From NCBI GenBank assembly GCA_937888775.1, contig CALAQT010000075.1, forward strand, positions 1 through 11,819: DNA of 11,819 bases. The letters are read 5' to 3'. Under the pieces are notes generated by a model. It made no database searches. It saw only the letters and a program-made list of their open reading frames with translations, and was not told the origin of the DNA. Positions within the stretch are counted from its first letter, which is position 1; the number at the start of each line of letters is the position of its first letter. Below, one piece after another: positions 5,212 to 11,819 of the stretch. The translations under genes and the position numbers were made by a program. The DNA is from an uncultured Actinomycetes bacterium. GTDB lineage: Bacteria; Actinomycetota; Thermoleophilia; Solirubrobacterales; Solirubrobacteraceae.

Positions 5212-8200
5212 CGCAGACCCCGCGCCGATCTATTTGAACCGCTCCTACTCGCCGGCCGAGCGCGCGGCGGATCTCGTGTCGCGCATGACGCTCACGCAAA
5301 AGGCGTCGCAGATGAATTCGAGCCAGGCGCCGGCGATCCCTGGCTCGTCGTCGATCCCGACCGGTGTGTCCGCCTACGGGTGGTGGAACGAGGCGCTGCA
5401 TGGCGTGTCGCGCCTGCAGCTTGCCCCGTCGGGGAACGCGACGGTGCTCGATAACACGACCTCCTACCCGATCAGCCTCACGCTCGGGTCGTCGTGGGAC
5501 CCCAACGCCATGTACCAGGAGGCGTCGGCGATCTCCGATGAGGCGCGCGAGGTGGTCCCGAACAACTCGCTCGACCTCGACCTTTACTCGCCGACCGTCA
5601 ACCTCGGCCGCGATCCGCGCTGGGGCCGCAACGACGAGGCGTTCTCGGAGGATCCGCTGCTCACGGGGATGATGGCGTCGCAGTTCGTCGACGGCGTGGA
5701 GGGCAAGGACCAGAATGGCAACCTGCTGCCGCAGGGCGGCGGCTACCTGAAGGCGATCGCCACGATCAAGCACTATGCCGCCAACAATACGGAGGGCGAT
5801 CAGATCGGCGGTCCCACCGATCGCTTGACCGGGACCTCGAACATGGACGAGCGTACGTTGCGCGAGTACTACACGGCGCAGTTCAAGCAGATCATCCAGC
5901 AGGCCCACCCCGGGTCGATCATGTCCGCCTACAACTCGGTCAACAACATTCCGTCGCCGGCCAATATCCACCTGATCGACACGCTGGCGCGGCAGACCTT
6001 CGGGTTCGGCGGCTATTTCACCTCCGACTGCGATGCGGTGTACGAGATCTATCACGGCCATCACTGGCAGCCGCCCGGGTACAGCCGACCGCTGAACGCC
6101 AGCGAGGCGCGCGCGTTTGCCAGTGCCGCCGGCGAGGATCTGAATTGCAACGCCGGCTACGCCGACAGTTTCAGCTACGGGAACACGCTTCCCGCTGCCG
6201 CCGGTGAGTCGATTCCGACCCAAACCGATACGTTCAACGTCAATGACATGGACACGTCCCTGGTGCGCCTGTTCACCGCGCGGATGCAGCTGGGCGAGTT
6301 CGACAACGTGGCCAACGAGCCGTGGGTGAAAGCGGCTCGCGCGCAGCTTCCGCCCGGCACCTGGACAAACTCCGACGCTAACAACGCCGTCACCGAGACA
6401 CCGGCGCGCCTCCAGCTTGCGCAGCAGGTCGCCGACCGCGGCTTCGTGTTGCTCAAGAACGCCGGCACCACGCTCAACGACGGCACCACCGGCACGGTGC
6501 TGCCGATGCACGTCCCGAGCAGCGGTCCGTTCAAGGTCGCGGTGATCGGTTACCTGGCGAATCCCTCGCCCAGGGGGGAAGTCGGCTCCACCGGCGCCGC
6601 GGCGGGCGCGATGTACCTCGGGGGCTACTCGAGCGACCAGGGTACGCCGGGCGACGCCAACGAGGTGACCCCCTACCAGGGCCTCAAGCACGCGATCCAG
6701 GCGATCGATCCGAGCGCCACGGTCGACTTCTACAACGGGTTCACGGGCACCCCGACGAACGCCTTGCAACTGACCACGATCGACCAGAACGCGGTCAACG
6801 CGGCCGCCAACTACGACTACGTGATCGTGTACGCCGGGACCGACGACAGCACTGCGAACGAGTTCTCCGACCGCACCACCATGGCGCTTCCGGGCGCACA
6901 GGCCGACCTCATCAACGACGTCGCGGCGAAGAACCCGAACACGGCCGCCGTGATCGAGTCGATCGGGCAGGTTGACGTCGACAGCTTCCGCGACAACGTC
7001 CCGTCGTTGCTGTGGACCTCCTACAACGGCCAGCGCAGTGGCGACGCGCTCGCGGACGTCGTCCTCGGGAAATACGACCCGAGCGGTCACCTCCCGTTCA
7101 CCTGGTACGAGAACGCAAGTGACTTGCCGGCGCTCGATGACTACAGCATCCGTCCGAGCTCGACCAGCATGGGCCGCACGTACATGTACTACCGCGGTCC
7201 CGAATCGTTCCCGTTCGGGTATGGGCTCAGCTACACGGCGTTCAAGACATCAAACCTGAGCGTGGACCGGAACCGCCTCAGCGCCAATGGCACGCTGCAG
7301 GCCAGCGTCGATGTGACCAATACGGGCTCGGTTGCCGGGGAGGACCTCGTCCAGCTGTACGTGTCCACCCCCGACGCGCCGGCGTCCCTGCAGCGGCCGA
7401 TCAAACGCCTGGAGGGCTTCCAGCAGGTCGAGCTCGACCCCGGCCAGACGAAGACGGTCACGCTGACCGTGTCCGTGCCGAACCTGGCGTTCTTCAACCA
7501 GAGCACGAACCGCTACGAGGTCGACGACGGCCGCTACGGGATCCAGATCTCGAGTTCGTCAGCCGACAGCGACATCCTCGCGCAGCAGTTCGTCACCGTC
7601 GGCGGCAGTCTGACACCGGTCCCAGCCACGCTGACGGCCCAGCCGACGATGCTGGGCGACGCTGCGCGGGGCATCCAGTCGCGGGTGATGTACCCGGAGA
7701 ACGCCATCGTGCGTCCGAACCTGACCGTGTCGATGAACAACGAATCGCTGTACGGATTCATCGAACCCGGCCAGAGCAAGTCGTTCCCGCGCGAAATGCG
7801 GTTCACGTTCTCCAGCGACCATCCGGACGTGGTCGCCGTCGCCCCGGGCGACGCGATCCGGACGCTTCGCAACGGCGTGGCGACGATTACCGCCGAGGTG
7901 AGGTACCGGGGTGTCACCCGCTCGACTCAGTTCGTGGTCAGGGTCCTGTCCGAACTCGACCGGCTCGCGGTGGACGCCGGGCAGATACGTGGGTTCCATC
8001 CCGACACGTACAGCTATGACGTGATCGTCCCCGACGGTGCGCCCGTCCCCAAGGTCAGCGCGGGCTCACCCGATCGGACTTCGACCGTGGCGGTTACCCA
8101 GGCGAGCGATGTCCCCGGACACGCAATCGCCACCGTCACCGGCCCGGACGGCATCACCCAGACCTATACCGTCTACTTCGCTCGTCGCGCTCGAAGTGAC

Positions 8201-8797
8201 GACCTCAGCGGCACGAGCGTGGGGCCGCAGTGGACCTGGCTCCGGCAGGATCCAGCCAACGAGCAGGTCTCGGCCGGGGCCCTGACTATCACGCCGGAGC
8301 AGGGAGACCTGGGCGGCACCAACCCGCCGGCGCGCAACGTCCTCCTCCAACCCGCGCTGGGTAACTGGGCGATGGTGACCAAGCTGACGTTCAGCACCGC
8401 GCCCCACGTGGCCAACCAGCAGGGCGGCATCATCGCCTATCAGGACGATGCGAACTGGCTGAAGCTCGACTGGGAGTACTCGAGCGGAACGCCGGGAACG
8501 GCCGAACTGGCGGAGACGACCTCCGACAACCAGAACATCGCCGGCCAGCAGATCACCCAGGTGCTGGACACGATCCCGACCGCTGGCGTATTGACGTCAG
8601 ACACCGTGTGGCTGGCGATGGACAAGGTGGGGTCGCGCTATACCACCTACTACTCCACCGACGGTGCTCACTTCACCCCGATCTACAACGTCGGGGCGAG
8701 CCTCAGCAATGTCAAGGTGGGGCTGTTCGCCTCGAACGGTCCCGCCACCACCAACGACCTCAAGGTTTCCTTCGCACACTTCCACATAACTAATTAA
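5123..8797 (+). CDS. Secreted multidomain family 3 glycoside hydrolase, beta-xylosidase-like
   Basis: This 1224-residue exported enzyme would release sugars from plant polysaccharide oligomers, most likely xylose from xylo-oligosaccharides. The ATG at 5123 was chosen because AGGGAG lies six bases before it and a signal peptide begins there (RLR, then a hydrophobic run to about residue 22, probable cut after Ala25). GH3 landmarks are YGWWNEALHG (85-94), LGRDPRWGR (161-169), KH (216-217), TSDCDAV with the likely nucleophile Asp302, and NEFSDR with candidate acid/base Glu580. PFGYGLSYT (697 on) leads to a fibronectin-III-like domain ending near 827. Beyond the usual GH3 end come two Ig/BIG-like sandwiches (about 867-943 and 946-1021) and a concanavalin-like domain resembling GH43 C-terminal or DUF1349 modules (about 1028-1224). 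There is no wall anchor. YGWWNEALHG and SDCD favour xylosidase over glucosidase. The adjoining ROK repressor is broken. Confidence 0.92.
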   Translation: MRLRLLLLTSVLAAAITVPIAVSSASRPRSADPAPIYLNRSYSPAERAADLVSRMTLTQKASQMNSSQAPAIPGSSSIPTGVSAYGWWNEALHGVSRLQLAPSGNATVLDNTTSYPISLTLGSSWDPNAMYQEASAISDEAREVVPNNSLDLDLYSPTVNLGRDPRWGRNDEAFSEDPLLTGMMASQFVDGVEGKDQNGNLLPQGGGYLKAIATIKHYAANNTEGDQIGGPTDRLTGTSNMDERTLREYYTAQFKQIIQQAHPGSIMSAYNSVNNIPSPANIHLIDTLARQTFGFGGYFTSDCDAVYEIYHGHHWQPPGYSRPLNASEARAFASAAGEDLNCNAGYADSFSYGNTLPAAAGESIPTQTDTFNVNDMDTSLVRLFTARMQLGEFDNVANEPWVKAARAQLPPGTWTNSDANNAVTETPARLQLAQQVADRGFVLLKNAGTTLNDGTTGTVLPMHVPSSGPFKVAVIGYLANPSPRGEVGSTGAAAGAMYLGGYSSDQGTPGDANEVTPYQGLKHAIQAIDPSATVDFYNGFTGTPTNALQLTTIDQNAVNAAANYDYVIVYAGTDDSTANEFSDRTTMALPGAQADLINDVAAKNPNTAAVIESIGQVDVDSFRDNVPSLLWTSYNGQRSGDALADVVLGKYDPSGHLPFTWYENASDLPALDDYSIRPSSTSMGRTYMYYRGPESFPFGYGLSYTAFKTSNLSVDRNRLSANGTLQASVDVTNTGSVAGEDLVQLYVSTPDAPASLQRPIKRLEGFQQVELDPGQTKTVTLTVSVPNLAFFNQSTNRYEVDDGRYGIQISSSSADSDILAQQFVTVGGSLTPVPATLTAQPTMLGDAARGIQSRVMYPENAIVRPNLTVSMNNESLYGFIEPGQSKSFPREMRFTFSSDHPDVVAVAPGDAIRTLRNGVATITAEVRYRGVTRSTQFVVRVLSELDRLAVDAGQIRGFHPDTYSYDVIVPDGAPVPKVSAGSPDRTSTVAVTQASDVPGHAIATVTGPDGITQTYTVYFARRARSDDLSGTSVGPQWTWLRQDPANEQVSAGALTITPEQGDLGGTNPPARNVLLQPALGNWAMVTKLTFSTAPHVANQQGGIIAYQDDANWLKLDWEYSSGTPGTAELAETTSDNQNIAGQQITQVLDTIPTAGVLTSDTVWLAMDKVGSRYTTYYSTDGAHFTPIYNVGASLSNVKVGLFASNGPATTNDLKVSFAHFHITN

Positions 8798-8813
8798 TCG
8801 GGGTCCCACGGTC

Positions 8814-8858
8814 CGGCACGGCCGCCGGTAGCGCGTCAGCTCACCGTCCGCCGTGCCG
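8814..8858 (+). terminator. Long-stem hairpin after the hydrolase gene
   Basis: CGGCACGGC (8814-8822) pairs perfectly with GCCGTGCCG (8850-8858), starting 17 bp past the hydrolase stop. The 27-base loop can pair further (CGGT with ACCG). There is no T-run, so it may act as a factor-assisted end or a 3' stabiliser. Confidence 0.45.
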
Positions 8859-8894
8859 CGCCCGCATCGTCGATGTGGGGCAACCAGCTCACCC

Positions 8895-9328
8895 GACTGC
8901 CGCGCCCGCTTTCCACACCGCGACGCGATAGCCGCCGACAGCGGTCAGGCCACTGTCGCAAAGAGTCCGGCAAGCGCAAGCACGCGAAATTCCGCTGGAC
9001 ATGCAACAAGCGCCTTCGGAACACGCTCTCGACCCTCGCTCACAGCACCCGCATATGGAACCCCTGGGCCGCTGCCCGGTATGCCGCCGCCAGAGCCGGG
9101 GGACACAACCACCCTCGAGCGTTACGCACCCTCGGCCGTGCCTGGACTCGCATCATCTGGCGCTGCTGGAGAACCCACACGCCATATGACCTCACCCGGC
9201 ACACCGGGCTTCAACAGCACATGCTGGTGACAATCCCTACGCCGTCCGGCCCCCGGCCCGACCTAGCCGCCACGCAGCGGATGGCCGGCGAAACCGTCAC
9301 CCGCAGGGCCGGGCGCGAAAGCGCTTGA
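8895..9328 (+). pseudogene. C-terminal remnant of an IS110-family transposase
   Basis: The frames reproduce the C-terminal (Transposase_20-type) part of IS110 transposases: CRARFPHRDAIAADSGQATV in one frame, then KESGKRKHAKFRWTCNKRLR, a NPWAA block, RALRTLGRAWTRIIWRCW and PYDLTRH in the next. One missing A in the AAA at 8960-8962 accounts for the frame change. Restoring it gives a continuous product to the stop at 9326-9328. The N-terminal DEDD catalytic domain is absent, because the left side runs straight into the hydrolase 3' region. The product cannot be active. IS110 elements usually lack inverted repeats, so the original ends cannot be marked. Confidence 0.82.
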
Positions 9329-9673
9329 CGACAAGCCGCCAGCCGCAATTCCCGCTCGAGGTTGACGCAGGACGTCTTCGACGCAGGCGGCGCCGCGTCC
9401 ATTGTCGCAGTGGCTGGCACCGCGATGCTGGTCATGCTCGGCATCCTCTAGGCCTGCATTCCTTGACCGCCAAGTCGCCGGCCCGGCAGTCGCGGGTGCG
9501 CGCGGCAGCCCTGCGGGGGCGTGCGGCACATTCCTTCAGGTGCGCCACGGCGCCTTCCCGCGCGTTAGGATGCTCACCCCAGCGCTCCGGGCCGACCAGC
9601 CGCCGACGGCTCCCGTGGTAGCTCGAGTGCCTCGCATGTCGAGCCGAGCAGGCATCAGCGACTGACCTCTCTC

Positions 9674-9690
9674 ACGAGCTCGGAGCTCGT
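9674..9690. repeat. 17-bp near-perfect palindrome
   Basis: ACGAGCTC-G-GAGCTCGT is an 8+1+8 inverted repeat in gene-free DNA. It has the size and symmetry of an operator but no promoter or gene close enough to assign it. Confidence 0.45.
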
Positions 9691-9980
9691 CGCTGCTGCT
9701 CCGTCGCCGTTGGGGCGGTCTCCACGAGGCGGCTGCCCTCGGCCGGACGCACCCGTATGACGAGAGCGGCGTCTCACAAGGGATCCGCGAGCGGGCGCCT
9801 ATGGACCGCATTCTGGTCAGGGCGACCACTAGCTTCTACGCCACGACGTCGTCGCATTAGAAGTGTTCGGTGAAGATTCGCACTTGGTGGGGCTATTCGT
9901 ACGCCGTGGACCTCGGCATGGGCTAGAAAGACACCCGCTGGCGTCGACCGTCCCTCGGACGGAGCCGCCCCGGACTGCGT

Positions 9981-9998
9981 CGGAGCTGAAACGCTCCG
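9981..9998 (+). repeat. Twin hairpin, copy A
   Basis: CGGAGC-TGAAAC-GCTCCG forms a perfect 6-bp stem with a 6-base loop and is followed by CGCGGTCG. It matches copy B at 10120-10137 in loop and following bases, while two stem pairs differ by compensating changes. Confidence 0.5.
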
Positions 9999-10119
9999 CC
10001 GCGGTCGCCGCCGTCGGGCTGTTGGCCGGTGTGCGACTGCCTTCGCGGGATGACGCCGCGACCGAGCCGTCCAGCCCGGGCGCTTGCTGGTCCGCCAGGC
10101 TCGGCAAGCAGCGGCACGC

Positions 10120-10137
10120 GCGAGCTGAATCGCTCGC
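10120..10137 (+). repeat. Twin hairpin, copy B
   Basis: GCGAGC-TGAATC-GCTCGC forms a perfect 6-bp stem with a 6-base loop, followed by TGCGCGGTCG. The first two base pairs are C-G and G-C in copy A but G-C and C-G here, so the pairing is kept while the sequence changes. Confidence 0.5.
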
Positions 10138-10440
10138 TGCGCGGTCGTTGCAAGCGGGTCATCGGATTCCGGCCGCCACTGCTTTCGACGGCGAGCGATC
10201 GTGCGATCCCGCCGGTCGGTGTGATCGCAAAGCCACGAAGGCAGTCGTCCCGTGTCGGCCGCCCGGACGATCGCAATGCGCGAGAAGCGATCGTCCCACT
10301 CTCATGTGTCGCTCACGAGCGCCTGGCCGCATGATGCAGTCACGCGCTATACGTGCGCGGCCAAGAGGAACCCGGTGGGTCGTGGCTGTGCATCGCCGAC
10401 ATCTTGCGCTCGTCAGTAGCAGACGTCACGCTATTGCGTC

Positions 10441-10878
10441 ATGGAGCGCTGGCTATGGGTGACTGAGCCCCGATTCTGGGGAACGCTGCGCGGCGGCAGC
10501 CTCGACCACGGGCTCCTCGTGACGTGGACCTGTGACAAGCGAACCTGGCACGGGGACTTGGCGCTGCTCTATCGGGCGGACCTCGCCAAGGACATCGCTC
10601 ACGTCTTCAAAGTCGAGAGTGACGACCCTTGGCTCGATGTGCACCCAACAGACCCCAAGCGAGATGCGTGGTGGTGTGACGCCACTCGGGTTCACACCCT
10701 CCAGCATCCGCTACTGCTCTGGGATCTGCGCGAGGACAGCCGCCTCGACGGATGGATCGCACTCCAGGTCAATCTGCACGCCCTGTCGTTCGAGATCCCC
10801 CATCACATCTGGCGTGCGCTTCTCGATCGAGCCCACCCGCTAGATCGAATTGCGTTCCGCCGCTCCGGAGGCCAATAG
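10441..10878 (+). CDS. Uncharacterised Trp-rich protein, weakly EVE/PUA-like
   Basis: This 145-residue protein is unrecognised. It has 11 tryptophans, an opening MERWLWVTEPRFW, a middle block TWHGDLALLYRADLAKDI, then HVFKVESDDPW. A Trp-rich small protein with a GD-hydrophobic-LLYR strand recalls EVE and other PUA-like domains, some of which read modified bases. The likeness is weak and by eye only. No signal peptide or membrane segment is present. The ATG at 10441 is the only sensible start, since TAG lies 24 bases upstream in frame. The ribosome site is poor. It converges on the gene at 11136-11696 and has no operon partner. Confidence 0.7.
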   Translation: MERWLWVTEPRFWGTLRGGSLDHGLLVTWTCDKRTWHGDLALLYRADLAKDIAHVFKVESDDPWLDVHPTDPKRDAWWCDATRVHTLQHPLLLWDLREDSRLDGWIALQVNLHALSFEIPHHIWRALLDRAHPLDRIAFRRSGGQ

Positions 10879-10928
10879 CGGCGCGGGTGCGGGCGGCGAC
10901 AGACCGCGACAATTCGTCCGGGTGATGG

Positions 10929-10944
10929 GCCCCACAGGGTGGGC
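10929..10944. terminator. Weak hairpin between convergent genes
   Basis: GCCC-C-AC, AGG loop, GTGGGC forms a 6-bp stem with one bulged C, between the stops of the two convergent genes (10878 and 11136). No T-run is seen on either strand. The rest of 10879-11135 shows nothing else I can support. Confidence 0.2.
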
Positions 10945-11135
10945 ACGCGAATGGGACGGTTGAAACGTCGCCGAAGAGCTCGCGCGCGACGTGCCGGCGG
11001 AAAACACGAAGGCGAGTGGCGGCCTTTGAGGTCGGTCTCTTGCGACGGGTTCTCGTGCAACGAGGAAGCGAGCCTTCTTCGGGCCCTAGCGCAGGCGCGC
11101 CCGCCGATCGCGAGCGCCGAGGCTTTAGCTGGGCT

Positions 11136-11696
11136 TCACGGCGTGATCCCGGCCTCCATGGCCGGGAACGGGTACTCGTTGACGGCCGGACTGGGCAATC
11201 CGCGCGGCATCGTGTATGGCTCCAGGAGGTGCTGCAGGGTCAGGAAGACGCCGCCCAGAACATCAAGGATCAGCCAGACAGGCCGTCCCTCCATGTCGTT
11301 CCGGTACATCGCCTCGTTGTCGGCGTACTGCGGCTTGCTCGGTGGAGGGAGATCATCAGCTGCTCTCCACGCCCATCCACCCTCCCGGCCGGAGCGAGGC
11401 TCCATGGCGTCGGACCAATCGTGGTGGACACTGTTTCGGGCGAAGGAGACCCCGCCCATGATCTCGCCGTTCGGGATCATGTCCCGCCAGCCGTACCCCA
11501 CCGGTCTCCCGTTCGGGACGAAGTGGGCCCTCGTCCGCTCGTCGAGGGCTACGGCCCAGTTCAGCGCCTCAGCCATGGCGGTGTAGCTCAGGACCGGGTC
11601 GGTGTCCCGTGTCGCCACCTCGAATCGGTTCAGCGCATCGACGTAGCCGACGAACATGGCGTGAAACGTCACGATGTTCTGGTCGTAGGGCTCCAC
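11136..11696 (-). CDS. Conserved-looking hypothetical protein with an R-N-x(3)-H (HEPN-like) motif
   Basis: This 186-residue, probably soluble and largely helical protein resembles hypothetical proteins I recall from actinobacteria, but I cannot give it a family name. Two blocks stand out: ALNWAVALDE (44-53) and FARNSVHHDW (85-94). The second holds R87-N88-x-x-x-H92, the spacing of the RX4-6H motif of HEPN domains, many of which are RNases in toxin or defence systems. The motif sits at the end of a predicted helix, as in HEPN, but the rest of the fold cannot be judged here. The start is the GTG at 11696, the first start-like codon before a block of recognisable composition. An ATG overlapping it is out of frame. 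No partner antitoxin gene follows directly. Confidence 0.75.
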   Translation of the reverse strand: MEPYDQNIVTFHAMFVGYVDALNRFEVATRDTDPVLSYTAMAEALNWAVALDERTRAHFVPNGRPVGYGWRDMIPNGEIMGGVSFARNSVHHDWSDAMEPRSGREGGWAWRAADDLPPPSKPQYADNEAMYRNDMEGRPVWLILDVLGGVFLTLQHLLEPYTMPRGLPSPAVNEYPFPAMEAGITP

Positions 11697-11739
11697 ATCT
11701 CTCAGACTCAGATCTCCGGTAGTGGGCTGGCGGGCGATG

Positions 11740-11819
11740 TCAAGGCTGGGAGGTGCTGTAGGTGATTTTCCGGGGGTCGCCGGCGAGTTTGGGTGGGGTG
11801 TTGTTGATCTGGTCGATCA
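11740..11819 (-). CDS. C-terminal end of a gene cut by the window edge
   Basis: Reading inward from the right edge on the minus strand, 25 codons end in TGA at 11740-11742: IDQINNTPPKLAGDPRKITY and a short tail ending in Gln-Pro. The tail's style (DQINNTPP, then DPRKITY) recalls the last residues of some transposases, but I cannot name a family. The gap of 43 bp to the GTG start of the next minus-strand gene would suit either an operon or an unrelated neighbour. Confidence 0.5.
   Translation of the reverse strand, partial: IDQINNTPPKLAGDPRKITYSTSQP

Larger units (their letters stand above)
9329..10440. other. About 1.1 kb without a supportable gene
   Basis: Frames up to 199 codons are open here, but their translations are Arg/Ser/Ala-rich, have no motif and overlap on several strands, so I call none. 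A short frame ending at TAG 9451-9453 (TQDVFDAGGAASIVAVAGTA and on) looks more protein-like and could be the tail of a lost gene, but I cannot name it. Visible structure: a 17-bp palindrome at 9674-9690 and twin hairpins at 9981-9998 and 10120-10137. Confidence 0.5.

Noticed and set aside
5075..7090. A 671-codon minus-strand frame opposite the hydrolase
   Set aside because: It is antisense to clear GH3 motifs, Arg/Val/Gly-rich and without family resemblance. The codon bias of the hydrolase explains its openness.
9863..10462. A 199-codon plus-strand frame in the gene-free stretch
   Set aside because: Its composition is Arg/Ser/Pro-rich, it has no motif, overlaps the twin hairpins and runs into the start of the 10441 gene in another frame.
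11148..11166. CCCGGCC/GGCCGGG hairpin
   Set aside because: It lies within the last codons of the 11136-11696 gene, and the codons explain it well enough. There is no T-run, so I do not call a terminator.
10939..11586. Plus-strand frames opposite the HEPN-like gene
   Set aside because: The minus-strand frame has ordinary protein composition and recognisable blocks, while the plus-strand ones are Arg/Ser-rich shadows.
1..11819. CRISPR arrays
   Set aside because: No regularly spaced direct repeats of 20-40 bp were seen. The only long exact repeat found is the inverted pair of the insertion sequence.

Overview
The window is GC-rich DNA with strong Shine-Dalgarno sites, an IS110-type transposase remnant, a ROK regulator and a secreted multidomain glycosidase. 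This fits a soil actinobacterium, perhaps of the Thermoleophilia/Solirubrobacterales kind. The taxonomic guess rests on gene style only and is tentative. Much of the window looks like accessory DNA in decay: one apparently complete insertion sequence, one insertion-sequence remnant, a regulator with several lesions, and a beta-propeller gene stopped by a single amber codon.

Layout. 1-252 is flank without a recognisable gene. 253-1953 is a complete IS1182-type element with perfect 26-bp terminal inverted repeats and one transposase on the minus strand. 1954-2522 holds no gene but several strong hairpins. 2523-3909 (minus strand) is a two-gene unit: a MoaD/ThiS-like ubiquitin-fold protein ending in Gly-Gly, coupled by a 4-bp gap to a BNR/Asp-box beta-propeller gene with an in-frame TAG. 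3919-4808 (minus) is a ROK-family repressor pseudogene. Divergent from it, 5123-8797 (plus) encodes a secreted 1224-residue family 3 glycoside hydrolase of the beta-xylosidase type, with Ig-like and concanavalin-like C-terminal domains and a recognisable promoter. 8895-9328 is the C-terminal remnant of an IS110-family transposase. 9329-10440 has no supportable gene but carries two covarying hairpins. 10441-10878 (plus) and 11136-11696 (minus) are convergent genes for uncharacterised proteins. The first is Trp-rich and weakly EVE/PUA-like; the second carries an R-N-x(3)-H signature like that of HEPN domains. The right edge holds the last 25 codons of another minus-strand gene, possibly a transposase.

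How the genes relate. The ROK gene and the glycosidase share one intergenic region, so the ROK protein was probably the local sugar-responsive repressor of the exported hydrolase. With the repressor broken, the hydrolase is presumably constitutive or controlled elsewhere, perhaps through a TTGAC-N4-GTCAA palindrome over its -35 box. The MoaD-like and propeller genes form a coupled pair of unknown joint function. No CRISPR array, tRNA or rRNA was recognised. I see no complete, clearly new system. The best leads are the MoaD-like/propeller pair, the possible HEPN-like protein near an EVE-like protein, and the twin covarying hairpins.
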